From Rubritalea tangerina (GTDB lineage Bacteria; Verrucomicrobiota; Verrucomicrobiia; Verrucomicrobiales; Akkermansiaceae), in assembly GCF_042683245.1 (NCBI RefSeq), contig NZ_JBHUJB010000051.1:31089-95088 (forward strand): a DNA stretch of 64,000 nt. The letters run 5' to 3'. Below, one piece after another: positions 44,866 through 55,142 of the stretch. A program made the translations under genes and the position numbers. The first letter of the stretch is position 1, and the number at the start of each line of letters is the position of its first letter. The notes beneath the pieces were generated by a model. It ran no database searches. It was not told the DNA's origin and was given only the letters and a program-made list of their open reading frames with translations.

Positions 44866-45149
44866 ATAATATACAGAGATTCAATATACGAGCTCATGCT
44901 CTTCGAGGTAAAGGCATTTTTACTCAAAGCTCAGTTTAGATGCGACACTCCCTGACACTCAAAATCTATGGGTGGCATGTGAAAACAAGAACCTCCATAC
45001 CCATTCATATCAAAAATATGAGTTCATCGCCCCCCAACAAGTAGCACATTCTACAGAGACATGAACTAGAGCTCCCGTGAGAACGACAAATCACCAAATC
45101 CTCGACTAAGTACGGAACCCACAACTCAGTCGGTATTGAAATCCCAACT
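44866..45149. other. gene-free stretch between paralogue members B and C
   Basis: 284 bases with only scattered short frames. No terminator, tRNA or repeat is apparent. Confidence 0.4.
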
Positions 45150-45977
45150 TTAAGCTTTGTCACCGTCCTCCATAGGAGGCAACATCGGTTTCGGAGCATT
45201 TTTGGGGGCATTAGGCGCCGCTGGTGTTGGAGGCTTAGGTGCAGGCTTAGACTGCTGAGGTGACAGCGGCGCTGAGGGCCTCGGCATTTTCTTCGCTGGC
45301 GCTGGTGTCGCCGGACGTACTGGCGTGGCTGCTGTTGGTTTAGCTGCCTTCAAAACAGGATGTGAACTCAAACCTGCTGGCTTACTCACGCTGCTGGTAA
45401 CTGGCCCTGTGACAGGCGATACCACTGGCATATCCTCCGTAAGATCCGAAAAATTAATTGAATGCCCAAGAAACGATTCTACAGGCTTAGTGAAAGGTGG
45501 CTTAAGCTCAGATGATGACGCCTCCCATGCCTGCATCAAAGACTCAGAGTCATCATACCACAGTGATTGTTGCTCAAAACCAATATCAAAATGCTTCGCT
45601 CCATCAGCCATCGCCGCACCATAGAAGCGCGATGCTAACATTGGTAAACCTATCAAGTTGAAAGCCCGAGCCATGGCCATGTTCTGCTCCGCTTTTCCTG
45701 TATTCCTCCGAAGCACTTCATAGACTAACCGAATGGAACGATTCGGTCTCGCACGCGATACAATCTTTACTGCGAATGCTACATCCATGTCGGTTGAGGG
45801 CATCTCAGGCGCATTCCATACTGTGTCTGCTGCTTCTAGATAAAAGCCCTCCTGATAGAGCTTATATGCTGCCTCTTTGCGATTAGCCCAATCACTTGGA
45901 TTCGCCTGAACAGCATCGAGCAGAGCTTGAGCAGAACTTGATATTTGTTGGGGCGAAGTCATGGATAAAACACTCAT
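45150..45977 (-). CDS. member C of the three-gene paralogue family, unknown function
   Basis: 275 residues. The N-terminal ~150 residues closely match member A (AAYKLYQEGFYLEAADTVW, PSTDMDVAFAVKIVSRARP, AFNLIGLPMLASRFYGAAMA, HFDIGFEQQSLWYDD). The C-terminal ~100 residues are a Pro/Ala/Lys-rich low-complexity tail (KPAPKPPTPAAPNAPK) ending KPMLPPMEDGDKA. First of the three in transcription order, divergent from the RND efflux operon. Function unknown. Confidence 0.75.
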   Translation of the reverse strand: MSVLSMTSPQQISSSAQALLDAVQANPSDWANRKEAAYKLYQEGFYLEAADTVWNAPEMPSTDMDVAFAVKIVSRARPNRSIRLVYEVLRRNTGKAEQNMAMARAFNLIGLPMLASRFYGAAMADGAKHFDIGFEQQSLWYDDSESLMQAWEASSSELKPPFTKPVESFLGHSINFSDLTEDMPVVSPVTGPVTSSVSKPAGLSSHPVLKAAKPTAATPVRPATPAPAKKMPRPSAPLSPQQSKPAPKPPTPAAPNAPKNAPKPMLPPMEDGDKA

Positions 45978-46141
45978 TGAAGAAGGTCACTTAAACCTAA
46001 AGTATAGATCTAGGTGACGTAAAGCTCTTTTCTTAATAATCTTAGGTGAAATCATAAGCATTTCATTGTCAGTCACGCAGCCTAACATCCCAACAATTCA
46101 AGCTGGACATTAGGATATCCAAAGTAAATGCTACTCGTGTG

Positions 46142-47602
46142 ATGAATCGACCTAAAGGCGCCGCACTTGTTCACCTACCTCTTTCCGCTCTCATTCTCGG
46201 CTCACTCCTCACGAGTTGTAACACCATGATCGTAGGGAAAAACTATCAATCACCTGAGATCATCACTCCAGACACTTGGCATCAGTCGCTCGCCAAAGAC
46301 ATGCGTTCCTCTTCCTCCTCATTGCATTCTTGGTGGAAAAAATTTAACGATCCGACCCTAACAAAGTTGGTTAACATGTCGGCCAAAGCAAACCCTGACG
46401 TGAAGATTGCCCTCGAACGAGTGGTCGAAGCACAAGAAGGTCGCAGAATTTCCCGTAGTGGACTAGCTCCCACAGTCGACCTAGCAGGTAATGTCCTAGG
46501 CTCTAGCCAAAGCGAAAACACTGACCCACCTAATCTACTCGGTGGCCAAAGTTATGAAAATTGGTCCACTGGTGCGTCTGCTAGTTGGGAACTCGACTTT
46601 TTTGGAGGAGTACGAAGAGCCATCGAATCATCTGACGCCACTGCGGAAGCACTTGAAGAAGCCTACCGAGACACCCTCGTCACCCTCTTCTCTGAAGTTG
46701 CCTTCAGTTATATCGAAGTACGCACCTTCGAAGAACGCATCCGCCAAGCACAAAATAATATTAAAAACCAGGCAGAGTCCGTTGAACTCACCCAAGAACG
46801 ATTCGAAGCCGGCCTCGTCCCAGAACTTGACGTCAGCCAAGCTCAAACCAACCTCGCAAACTCCAGAGCTCTTGTCCCCCAACTTCGAGCACAGCGCGCT
46901 GTCTCCCTCAACCGACTCGCTACATTGTTAGGAAAATATGCTGGTGAAGGAGAAGCCTTAGTGAACAATTCAAAAGGCATCCCGATGCCGTCATCTAACA
47001 CAGGCATTGGACTACCGACTAACCTTCTCAGATCGCGCCCCGATATCCGAAGAGCCGAACGAGAACTTGCAGCCCAAACCGCAAGAATCGGCGTTGCCGA
47101 AGCCGACCTCTACCCACGCTTCTTCCTCGCTGGTGACTTCGCCTTCCAATCAGGAAATACCAACAATCTATTCAATTCATCTTCTGGAGCATACAGCTTT
47201 GGCCCCTCATTCCGCTGGAATATCTTTAGTGCTGGTAGAATCCGTTCACAAATCAAAGTAGAAGAATCCCGCACACGCCAAGCCCTCTACTTCTATGAAC
47301 AAACTGTCCTCAGAGGTGTCGAAGATGTCGAGAATAGCCTCGCTTCAGCATTCTACGAGCGAGACCGTATGTCGGCACTCAATGATGCTGTCCAATCAGC
47401 ACAAAGAACCGTAGACTTAGTAAAAACCAATTATAAACAAGGACTCGTCGATTTCCAAAATGTCCTCGATGCTGAGCGTACCATCTTTAACAGCCAAGAC
47501 GCCGCTGCCACCAGTAAGGGAGTCGTCGCAGCCGCATACGTCTCCCTCTACAAGTCACTTGGTGGCGGAACTGTCATGCCCGAAGTCTCGATCCAAAAGT
47601 AA
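46142..47602 (+). CDS. outer-membrane efflux lipoprotein (OprM/NodT family)
   Basis: 486 residues from the ATG at 46142 (a GTG lies one codon earlier). Type II signal peptide with lipobox LLTSC, Cys26. Two OEP repeats: a long coiled-coil helix with VEAQEGRRISRSGLAPTVDL and the second with RPDIRRAERELAAQTARIGVAEADLYPRF. Forms the outer-membrane channel of a tripartite pump with the next two gene products. 33 bases before the adaptor. No regulator gene adjoins. Confidence 0.9.
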   Translation: MNRPKGAALVHLPLSALILGSLLTSCNTMIVGKNYQSPEIITPDTWHQSLAKDMRSSSSSLHSWWKKFNDPTLTKLVNMSAKANPDVKIALERVVEAQEGRRISRSGLAPTVDLAGNVLGSSQSENTDPPNLLGGQSYENWSTGASASWELDFFGGVRRAIESSDATAEALEEAYRDTLVTLFSEVAFSYIEVRTFEERIRQAQNNIKNQAESVELTQERFEAGLVPELDVSQAQTNLANSRALVPQLRAQRAVSLNRLATLLGKYAGEGEALVNNSKGIPMPSSNTGIGLPTNLLRSRPDIRRAERELAAQTARIGVAEADLYPRFFLAGDFAFQSGNTNNLFNSSSGAYSFGPSFRWNIFSAGRIRSQIKVEESRTRQALYFYEQTVLRGVEDVENSLASAFYERDRMSALNDAVQSAQRTVDLVKTNYKQGLVDFQNVLDAERTIFNSQDAAATSKGVVAAAYVSLYKSLGGGTVMPEVSIQK

Positions 47603-47635
47603 CAGCCACCTTTCAATCACAAAAATCTCTCAGCC

Positions 47636-48835
47636 ATGCACATCGAATCACCAACGCTCAAGCTGCTCCTCGCAAGCTTAACTGCATTCTCACTCTCACA
47701 ATGTGGGCCTAAAAATGAATTCGCCCCTCCTCCCCCTCCTCCTGTTACCGTCTCCACCCCCATTGTTGCAGACCAAACTGTCTACGTCTCGTTTCCTGCC
47801 ACCCTCGCCGGTGTCTCGGAAGTCGAAATCAGAGCCCGTGTAAGGGGGGTCCTAGAACAATCCTTCTTCGAAGAAGGGAAGAAAGTGGAAAAAGGAGCTA
47901 AACTCTTCCTCATTGAACAAGCCCCCTATCAAGCCACTCTAGCAGCTTCTAAAGCTGACGTAGATCGTGCAAATGCAAGCCTCGCTCTCGCACAAGCAAA
48001 CCTCGGCCGACTACGCCGTGCAGGGCCACGTGCCGTCTCCGAACTCGACATTGAAACTGCCGAAGCGGAAGTTGCCAACGCACAAGCCATGGTGCGCCAA
48101 GCTGAAGCAAAACTCGATTCCGCGGAAATCGATTTATCCTATACCGACATTCAGTCGCCAGTATCAGGTCGCATGTCGCGTAGGCTGGTAGACCTCGGCA
48201 ACCTAGTCGGCAATGGTGAACCCACGCTCCTAACCCGAGTAGTCGACGAAAAATCTATCAGAGCTTACTACGATGTGCCCGAGCGCATCATGCTCGAGTA
48301 CTACCGCCGACGCTCTGAGGATAAAGATATCAGCGAACACCTTAACAAAGTGCGTTTAGAGCTTGCAGATGGCACCATCTACGAACACCTCGGCGTCATC
48401 GACTTCATTGACAATAAGGTCAACGAAAGTACCCGCACCGCCCTCGTTCGCTCCGTCTTCCCCAATCCAGAGGGGGAGCTTTCCTCCGGACTTTTCGCTC
48501 GTGTTGGATATCCACAAGAACACAAGGACGCCATTATGGTCCCCTCCGTATCTGTCCTAAAAGATATTGGCGGCACCTACGTCTGGGTAGTAGATGAGAA
48601 AAATACCGTGAGTCGTCGGGGAGTCACCACAGGTCCTACAGTCCAACGTCAACAAGCCGACAAAAATGCAGTCCCCGTTCGCGACACAATTATCACTGCG
48701 GGCCTTGAAGCCTCTGACAAAGTCATTGTTAGCGGCCTGCAACGTGCACGCGATGGAGCCACCGTCACTCCGAAAATGGCTACCGCAAACCAACCTGCTA
48801 AACCTGAGCAACCCGCAGAACTCCAGGGTAAATAA
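47636..48835 (+). CDS. RND efflux periplasmic adaptor lipoprotein (AcrA/MexA type)
   Basis: 399 residues. Lipobox LSQC (Cys23), then an unusual run of prolines after the lipidated Cys. Biotinyl-lipoyl halves (EVEIRARVRGVLEQSFFEEGKKVEKG and DIQSPVSGRMSRRLVDLGNLV) flank a hairpin of about 65 residues rich in Ala/Glu (ASKADVDRANASLALAQANL). Beta-barrel and membrane-proximal domains follow. Links the inner-membrane pump to the outer-membrane channel. 20 bases before the pump gene. Confidence 0.9.
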   Translation: MHIESPTLKLLLASLTAFSLSQCGPKNEFAPPPPPPVTVSTPIVADQTVYVSFPATLAGVSEVEIRARVRGVLEQSFFEEGKKVEKGAKLFLIEQAPYQATLAASKADVDRANASLALAQANLGRLRRAGPRAVSELDIETAEAEVANAQAMVRQAEAKLDSAEIDLSYTDIQSPVSGRMSRRLVDLGNLVGNGEPTLLTRVVDEKSIRAYYDVPERIMLEYYRRRSEDKDISEHLNKVRLELADGTIYEHLGVIDFIDNKVNESTRTALVRSVFPNPEGELSSGLFARVGYPQEHKDAIMVPSVSVLKDIGGTYVWVVDEKNTVSRRGVTTGPTVQRQQADKNAVPVRDTIITAGLEASDKVIVSGLQRARDGATVTPKMATANQPAKPEQPAELQGK

Positions 48836-48855
48836 TACCACTACACCCTTAAGTC

Positions 48856-51800
48856 ATGTTCAGTAAATTTTTCATCGACCGCCCAGTCTTCGCTTCGGTT
48901 GTCTCGATTGTTATCGTCGTCTTAGGCGCTGTAGCACTCATAGGCCTCCCCGTGGCTCGCTACCCAGACTTGGCACCTCCCACCATCACAGTCTCAGCAA
49001 CCTATGCTGGCGCCGATGCGTCGACAGTCTCCGATACAGTGGCTGCGACGATTGAAAAAGAGGTCAATGGGGTTGAAGGCATGATCTATATGTCGAGTGT
49101 CTGTGCGAATGATGGTAGTATGACACTCACCGTCACCTTCGAATCAGGCGTCGATCTCGATATCGCAAACGTCCTCGTTCAAAACCGCGTTTCTATCGCA
49201 CAAGCTCGACTCCCTGAAGAGGTCAAACGGACAGGCGTTACCGTCAAAAAGCGCTCCACAGATACCGTACTCTACGTGGGCCTCACCTCTCCCGATGGTG
49301 ATTACGATGACGCCTACTTAAGTAACTATGCCAACCTCCAAATCCGTGATGAAATCGCTCGTGTCAATGGGGTCGGCGACGTCACCGTATACGGCACCGG
49401 AGAATTCAGTATGCGTGTCTGGCTCCAGCCTGACCAACTGCGTGCGCGTAACCTAGCCGCTAGCGATATCGTCAATGCGATCCGTGAACAAAATATCCAG
49501 GTTGCGGCTGGTAAAGTAGGCGGTGCCCCCGCCCCTCCAGGAACCGCAAACGAGTTCGTCCTCTCAACCCAAGGGCGCCTCGAAGAAGTTTCCGAATTTG
49601 CTGACATCGTCGTGGCCACCGGTGAAAATGGTAGCCCCGTTAGATTAGGGGATGTCGCTCGCGTCGAACTTGGTTCAAATGCCTACAACTTCTCTTCACG
49701 CCTCAATGGCAAACCCGCAGCCACACTAGCGATCTTCCAAATTCCAGGGTCCAATGTGATGGAAGTCGCGGCCGGTGTTAAAGATAAGCTTGCTGAGCTG
49801 AAACGCTCTTTCCCGAAAGGCGTCGACTACACCGTCATCTATGACTCCACGGATGTGATTGCAGCCTCAGTCAAAGAGGTGGTAACCACGCTTATCGCCA
49901 CTCTCATTTTGGTGGTTCTGACCGTCTATATCTTCCTCCAAAACCTGCGAGCCACACTGATTCCCGCTATCACAATCCCGGTCTCGCTGATTGGTACATT
50001 CTTCGTTCTCAAGCTGCTCGGATTCTCACTCAACCAGCTCACGCTCTTCGGGCTCGTTCTCGTTATCGGCATCGTGGTCGATGATGCTATCATCGTTGTA
50101 GAAAACACATTCGTCCACCTGTCTAAAGGACTCAAAGGTCGAGCCGCGGCAACAGAAGCAATGCGCGAAGTTTCAGGCCCCGTCGTCGCCACGACCCTCG
50201 TACTTCTCTCAGTTTTCGTCCCGATGACGATGATGGAGGGCATCACTGGCACCATGTTCAAACAATTTGCCGTCACCATCTCCGTTGCAACCGTCTTCAG
50301 CTCAATATGCGCCCTCACCTTGAGTCCCGCACTCTGTGGTATTCTCCTCAAACAAAACCCTAAGGAACCCAAGGGCTTCTTTAAACTCTTCAATACCACG
50401 CTAGAAAAAACGAACAGCGGCTATGTCGCTATCGTCCGTAAAGCACTCCGCCTCGTCGCGCTCGGTCTCATCTTATTTGTGGGAACCGTCGTCCTAGCTG
50501 CCATGGGCCTTGGTAAACTCCCAACAGGTTTCGTCCCTCAGGAAGATGAAGGCTACTGCATGGTCAACCTTCAGCTGCCCGACGGCGCCACAAATGCGCG
50601 CACTGCGAAAGTAATGGAGCAAGTAGAAGCTGTCGCTAAAAGCATCCCAGGCGTGGAACATGCCCTTGCCATTAATGGTTACTCCATCGTCGATGGCGCT
50701 GTCGCCTCCAATACAGGCTTCTGTATCGTCACCTTCGACAACTGGGAGGAACGCAAAGAGCCAGGGCTACATCAGCAAGACATCATCATGCAGCTGAACC
50801 GTAAACTCGCCGGCATCCAACAAGCCGCAGCCTTCGCATTCCCGATGCCATCCCTTCCTGGCGTGGGTATGTCAGGTGGCTTCACCTACATGCTCCAAGA
50901 CAAAGGCGGCGCCGGACTAGACCAGCTTCAGGTCGTCTCAAATACCATTTCAGAACACGGCAACTCTCAACAAGGCCTCAACCAAGTCCGCTCGACCTTC
51001 CGCGCCTCAGTCCCCCAATTCTATATCGACATCGACAGAGAGGCCGTGAAACGCACAGGAACCTCGATGACCGCCGTCTTTGATACCCTCCAAATTTATC
51101 TCGGCTCCTCCTATATCAACGACTTTACGAAATTTGGTCGAGTCTTCCGAGTCACAGCTCAGGCTGACGCTCCCTTCCGAGGCGAACCTGAAGATATCAT
51201 GCGACTAAACGTCCGCGGTGCCGACGGCCAAATGATCCCTCTGGGATCTATTTGTAAACTCACCGAAATCCTTGGCCCACAAACGATCACTCGATTCAAC
51301 ATGTACCCATCGGTAAAAGTCATGGGTAACCCAGCGCCTGGTTTTAGCTCCGGACAAGCAATGGCCATCATGGAAGATATGTCTGACCAAGAACTCCCCC
51401 CAAGCATGGGCTACAGTTGGTCAGAGCTCTCATATCAGGAGAAACAAGCCTCAGGCGGCATGATGGCGATCTTCGGCTTCTCTATCCTCATGGTCTACCT
51501 CGTGCTTGCTGCACAATACGAAAGCTGGACATTGCCCATCTCAGTCTGTCTCGCCGTCCCAGTTGCCATCCTCGGTCTTGTCGCTGGAGTCATGCTCCGT
51601 GGCATGGACAACAATGTCTACACTCAGATCGGCATTGTTCTACTCATTGGCCTCTCGGCTAAAACCGCCATCCTTATCACTGAGTTTGCCAGTGAAAAAC
51701 ACAAGGAAGGGCTCAACGTTTTCGATGCTGCCTGTGAGGCCGTCAAACTCCGATTCCGAGCGGTTCTCATGACAGCACTGTCCTTCGTCCTTGGGGTCAT

Positions 51801-51993
51801 TCCTCTCGTCATTGCTTCCGGTGCGGGTGCAGCTTCCCGCCAAATCCTTGGAACCGCAGTACTCGGCGGCATGCTTGCAGCCACGATTCTGGGTATGGCT
51901 GTCGTCCCCATGCTCTTCTATGTGGTGCAGTCCCTAACTGAACGCGTGAGCAATAAAAAATCCGACACTCCTGAGGATACTCAAGAAGCCTAG
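48856..51993 (+). CDS. RND multidrug efflux pump, inner-membrane subunit (HAE1/AcrB type)
   Basis: 1045 residues, typical of the hydrophobe/amphiphile efflux family. N-terminal FFIDRPVFASVVSIVIVV, 12 transmembrane helices in two halves, and the proton-relay pair in IVVDDAIIVVEN (TM4) with the Lys in GLSAKTAILITEFA (TM10). Two large periplasmic loops. Exports lipophilic compounds powered by the proton gradient. The operon order (channel, adaptor, pump) differs from E. coli acrAB. Substrate cannot be inferred. Confidence 0.94.
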   Translation: MFSKFFIDRPVFASVVSIVIVVLGAVALIGLPVARYPDLAPPTITVSATYAGADASTVSDTVAATIEKEVNGVEGMIYMSSVCANDGSMTLTVTFESGVDLDIANVLVQNRVSIAQARLPEEVKRTGVTVKKRSTDTVLYVGLTSPDGDYDDAYLSNYANLQIRDEIARVNGVGDVTVYGTGEFSMRVWLQPDQLRARNLAASDIVNAIREQNIQVAAGKVGGAPAPPGTANEFVLSTQGRLEEVSEFADIVVATGENGSPVRLGDVARVELGSNAYNFSSRLNGKPAATLAIFQIPGSNVMEVAAGVKDKLAELKRSFPKGVDYTVIYDSTDVIAASVKEVVTTLIATLILVVLTVYIFLQNLRATLIPAITIPVSLIGTFFVLKLLGFSLNQLTLFGLVLVIGIVVDDAIIVVENTFVHLSKGLKGRAAATEAMREVSGPVVATTLVLLSVFVPMTMMEGITGTMFKQFAVTISVATVFSSICALTLSPALCGILLKQNPKEPKGFFKLFNTTLEKTNSGYVAIVRKALRLVALGLILFVGTVVLAAMGLGKLPTGFVPQEDEGYCMVNLQLPDGATNARTAKVMEQVEAVAKSIPGVEHALAINGYSIVDGAVASNTGFCIVTFDNWEERKEPGLHQQDIIMQLNRKLAGIQQAAAFAFPMPSLPGVGMSGGFTYMLQDKGGAGLDQLQVVSNTISEHGNSQQGLNQVRSTFRASVPQFYIDIDREAVKRTGTSMTAVFDTLQIYLGSSYINDFTKFGRVFRVTAQADAPFRGEPEDIMRLNVRGADGQMIPLGSICKLTEILGPQTITRFNMYPSVKVMGNPAPGFSSGQAMAIMEDMSDQELPPSMGYSWSELSYQEKQASGGMMAIFGFSILMVYLVLAAQYESWTLPISVCLAVPVAILGLVAGVMLRGMDNNVYTQIGIVLLIGLSAKTAILITEFASEKHKEGLNVFDAACEAVKLRFRAVLMTALSFVLGVIPLVIASGAGAASRQILGTAVLGGMLAATILGMAVVPMLFYVVQSLTERVSNKKSDTPEDTQEA

Positions 51994-52016
51994 CGCATCG
52001 ATTCAGCACCAGACCT

Positions 52017-52697
52017 ATGCCTGAGTTCAAACTTTTCGGCCTCACCCATATTCTGACACTCTCAGTGATTGGCGGGGCCGTGGTTTTGCTCACATGGCTC
52101 TACAAAGCCCACCCCTCGCTTCAGAAGAAAATAAGGTGGGCTCTAGCAGCTTGTGTTCTAGCCAGTTACCCACTGCAAATCCTCTCAGCCGCCTACTTTG
52201 GCTACCACGTAACTCTCGACACCACGCTACCACTGCACCTCTGCGATTTGGCAGCCATATTTGGAGGCATCGCCCTCCTAACTCAATCTCAACGATGCGC
52301 TGAAATCACTTACTTCTGGGGCCTTGCCGGCACCCTCCAAGGCTTACTGACTCCCAATATCCAAAGTGGTTTCCCCAGCCCCGAATACCTTTGCTTCTTC
52401 TGGAACCACGGTTTTGTAGTCATCACCGCTCTATTTCTACCTCTCGCCATTGGTTGGAAACCACGCAAGAATGCTATGTGGTTCGTTTTTGGCCTCACCC
52501 AGGTCTATCTAGTTCTCGCCCTCACTACCAACTTCAGCCTCCACACCAACTACGGCTACCTCAGACATAAGCCCGACACTGCGAGCCTCCTCGATTTCTT
52601 CCCCTCCTGGCCCTGGTACATTTTGGTCCTAGAAGCCATTTGCCTCTTCTTCTTCTTTCTCCTATCCCTCCCATTTTCTCGAAAATCTGTGAAATAA
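52017..52697 (+). CDS. TIGR02206/YwaF-like integral membrane protein
   Basis: 226 residues with six to seven hydrophobic helices. The LPLHLCDLAAIFGG segment and YFWGLAGTLQGLLTPN match the YwaF family of membrane proteins, whose function is unknown. It starts 23 bases after the RND pump and is followed by ispH; it may be part of either transcript. Strong family resemblance, no role assigned. Confidence 0.78.
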   Translation: MPEFKLFGLTHILTLSVIGGAVVLLTWLYKAHPSLQKKIRWALAACVLASYPLQILSAAYFGYHVTLDTTLPLHLCDLAAIFGGIALLTQSQRCAEITYFWGLAGTLQGLLTPNIQSGFPSPEYLCFFWNHGFVVITALFLPLAIGWKPRKNAMWFVFGLTQVYLVLALTTNFSLHTNYGYLRHKPDTASLLDFFPSWPWYILVLEAICLFFFFLLSLPFSRKSVK

Positions 52698-52742
52698 CGC
52701 GTGCATGTCCCCCCATTCCACGCAATGGTCACTCCACACACT

Positions 52743-53963
52743 ATGAGCGACGCAAAACCGAAGACAAAACGCAAGCGCATCAACGTACGCCGACCTGACG
52801 TCATGGAAAAAGTCCAGGCCGAAGTCCAACGTCACTATGAATCATCCATCGTCGAAAAAATTCGCGCCAACGATGGCTCCCTCACAATCGGCAATACCAC
52901 CATCAAACTAGCACGCCAATTTGGCTTTTGCTACGGAGTGGAACGCGCCATCGACCTCGCCTACGCCGCTCGGAAAGTTTTCGCCGATAATAATATCTTC
53001 CTCATTGGGGAAATCATTCATAACCAGGAAGTAAATCGCCAACTAGAAGAAATGAAGATCGTTTCACTCCCATGGAAAGAAATGAATGAACAATACGACC
53101 AACTCACCCAAGATGATGTCGTTATCGTCCCTGCCTTCGGCGCCCCCACCAGCTATATCGAAAAAATTGAAGAGCGCGGTGCTGCTATCGTCGACACCAC
53201 ATGCGGCGATGTCATGAAAGTCTGGCGTAGAGTCAGAAATTACGCGAAAGAAGGCTACACATCCATCATTCACGGTAAGGCCGGTCATGAAGAAACACGC
53301 GCCACTGCTTCACGAGCCCTTGGTGACAATAAAGACGGTCACTATATCGTCATCCTGACACTCGAGGACACAGACTTTCTCTGTTCCTACCTCAATGGAA
53401 AAATCACTTCAGAAGCACTCATGGAACGCTTCGGCAATGCCGTCTCACCTGGCTTCGACCCTGAAATCCACCTCCATAAAGTGGGCGTTGCAAACCAAAC
53501 CACAATGCTCAAAAGCGAAACCGAAGAAATCCAAAGACGTGTCTGCAAAGCGATCAATGAGCGCGATGGTAAAACGGAGAACTTCCAATTCTTCGACACC
53601 ATCTGCGGTGCCACCCAAGAACGTCAAGACGCTCTCTTCGATATGCTTAAAGAACATATGGACATCCTCCTCGTTGTCGGAGGATACAATTCTTCCAATA
53701 CCTCTCACCTCGTTGAAATCGGCCAAGAAGAACTCCCAACTTTCTTTATCCAAAACTCTGACCGCCTCAAATCACTCAAAGAAATCGTCCACTTCGATCT
53801 CGAACAAAAATCAGAGGTTAACTCAGAGTACAATAACCTTCTAGATCTCGAAAGCCCCGTAACTATCGGCATCACAGCTGGAGCCTCCTGCCCTAACAAC
53901 CTCATAGAGGCGACTATCCAACGCGTCTTTGAACTCCGCGGCATTTCTGCCAACGAAATCTAA
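52743..53963 (+). CDS. ispH: 4-hydroxy-3-methylbut-2-enyl diphosphate reductase (long form)
   Basis: 406 residues from the ATG at 52743; the frame reaches back to 52701 without similarity. Last step of the MEP isoprenoid pathway, making IPP and DMAPP. Three iron-sulfur ligand cysteines: GFCYGVERA, DTTCGDVMKV and GASCPNNLIE. The N-terminal ~50 charged residues and total length resemble the plant/cyanobacterial long type, not the ~310-residue E. coli LytB. Followed by two hairpins. Confidence 0.93.
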   Translation: MSDAKPKTKRKRINVRRPDVMEKVQAEVQRHYESSIVEKIRANDGSLTIGNTTIKLARQFGFCYGVERAIDLAYAARKVFADNNIFLIGEIIHNQEVNRQLEEMKIVSLPWKEMNEQYDQLTQDDVVIVPAFGAPTSYIEKIEERGAAIVDTTCGDVMKVWRRVRNYAKEGYTSIIHGKAGHEETRATASRALGDNKDGHYIVILTLEDTDFLCSYLNGKITSEALMERFGNAVSPGFDPEIHLHKVGVANQTTMLKSETEEIQRRVCKAINERDGKTENFQFFDTICGATQERQDALFDMLKEHMDILLVVGGYNSSNTSHLVEIGQEELPTFFIQNSDRLKSLKEIVHFDLEQKSEVNSEYNNLLDLESPVTIGITAGASCPNNLIEATIQRVFELRGISANEI

Positions 53964-53971
53964 TCGCACTC

Positions 53972-54039
53972 TCCTGCAAGAGATGATTGCAGGATTTCGT
54001 ATTTGTGCGATGGTATGAACTTTCAAACCATCGCATTTT
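53972..54039 (+). terminator. two consecutive hairpins after ispH
   Basis: First stem TCCTGCAA/TTGCAGGA (53972-53994) followed by TTTC; second stem GCGATGGT/ACCATCGC (54007-54034) followed by ATTTTA. The second is the better terminator. Confidence 0.65.
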
Positions 54040-54068
54040 ACTTTATTAAAGAAACCTAACAGAAGAAC

Positions 54069-55106
54069 ATGGAAACCCAAGAAATGACGACCCCCGTCGC
54101 AGATCCAAACCAACTCCCACCTGACGACGTAGCCGCCATTGATCAACTCGGTGAAACATACCGAGCCTTCAAACAAGAAATCGCGAAGGTTATTATTGGC
54201 CAAGAAACTGTCGTTGAACAACTTGCCATTGCCCTCTTCGCCCGTGGCCATGCTCTCCTCATGGGCGTCCCGGGCCTAGCTAAAACTCTGCTAGTCTCAT
54301 CAGTCGCTGAGTGTATGGAGCTGAGCTTTAGCCGGATTCAGTTTACGCCCGACCTAATGCCAGCTGACATCACTGGCACAGACATCATTCAGGAAACAGA
54401 TAGTGGTAAGCGAGAATTCCAATTCATCAAAGGCCCCGTTTTTGCAAACCTCCTCCTCGCCGACGAAATCAACCGCGCCCCAGCAAAAACCCAAGCTGCA
54501 ATGCTTGAAGCGATGCAGGAACGCAGAGTCACAGCCCTCGGACACAGCTATCCGCTCGAGCCCCCCTTCTTTGTACTGGCAACTCAAAACCCAGTTGAAC
54601 AAGAAGGCACATACCCTCTACCTGAAGCCCAGCTTGACCGCTTCATGTTCCTCATCGATGTCGATTACCCATCGGAAGAAGAAGAAAAACGTATCGCTCG
54701 TGAAACCACAGGCGTGTTGAAAAAATCTCTCGCACACGTCATGAGCGGAGAACAAGTCATCGCCTATCAAGAACTCGTTCGCCGCATGCCCGTGCCCGAT
54801 CACATCTACGACTATGCTGTCGAGATCGTACGCAAAACCCGACCTACTCTCGATAGCTCACCCGATTGGGTGAAAGAATATGTAGGCTGGGGCGCAGGAC
54901 CGCGTGCAGTACAATACCTTATCCTAGGCGCCAAATCTCGTGCCGCACTCCATGGTTCCTATATGGTCCGTCTAGAAGATATTGAATCCGTAGCCCAGCC
55001 AGTACTCGGTCACCGTGTCCTCACCAACTTCGCTGCAGAATCACAAGGAATGACTGCCAATAAAGTAGTCGAGCGTCTCGTTGCAGAAATGCATGACGCC
55101 CAGTAA
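54069..55106 (+). CDS. moxR: MoxR-family AAA ATPase
   Basis: 345 residues. Walker A GVPGLAKTLLV (about 63-73), Walker B LLLADEINRAPAKTQAAMLEAMQE (about 128-151), then ATQNPVEQEGTYPLPEAQLDRF, all hallmarks of MoxR/RavA-type chaperone ATPases. Such proteins work with VWA-domain partners, and three follow on the same strand. Start ATG at 54069 preceded by AGAAG. Its target complex here is unknown. Confidence 0.93.
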   Translation: METQEMTTPVADPNQLPPDDVAAIDQLGETYRAFKQEIAKVIIGQETVVEQLAIALFARGHALLMGVPGLAKTLLVSSVAECMELSFSRIQFTPDLMPADITGTDIIQETDSGKREFQFIKGPVFANLLLADEINRAPAKTQAAMLEAMQERRVTALGHSYPLEPPFFVLATQNPVEQEGTYPLPEAQLDRFMFLIDVDYPSEEEEKRIARETTGVLKKSLAHVMSGEQVIAYQELVRRMPVPDHIYDYAVEIVRKTRPTLDSSPDWVKEYVGWGAGPRAVQYLILGAKSRAALHGSYMVRLEDIESVAQPVLGHRVLTNFAAESQGMTANKVVERLVAEMHDAQ

Positions 55107-55142
55107 GTCTCCACTCCATAAGATCGAAACCCACTCCCGTCT

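Noticed and set aside
49926..50399. 157-residue antisense frame within the RND pump gene
   Set aside because: Ser/Thr/Arg-rich shadow of a conserved transmembrane region.
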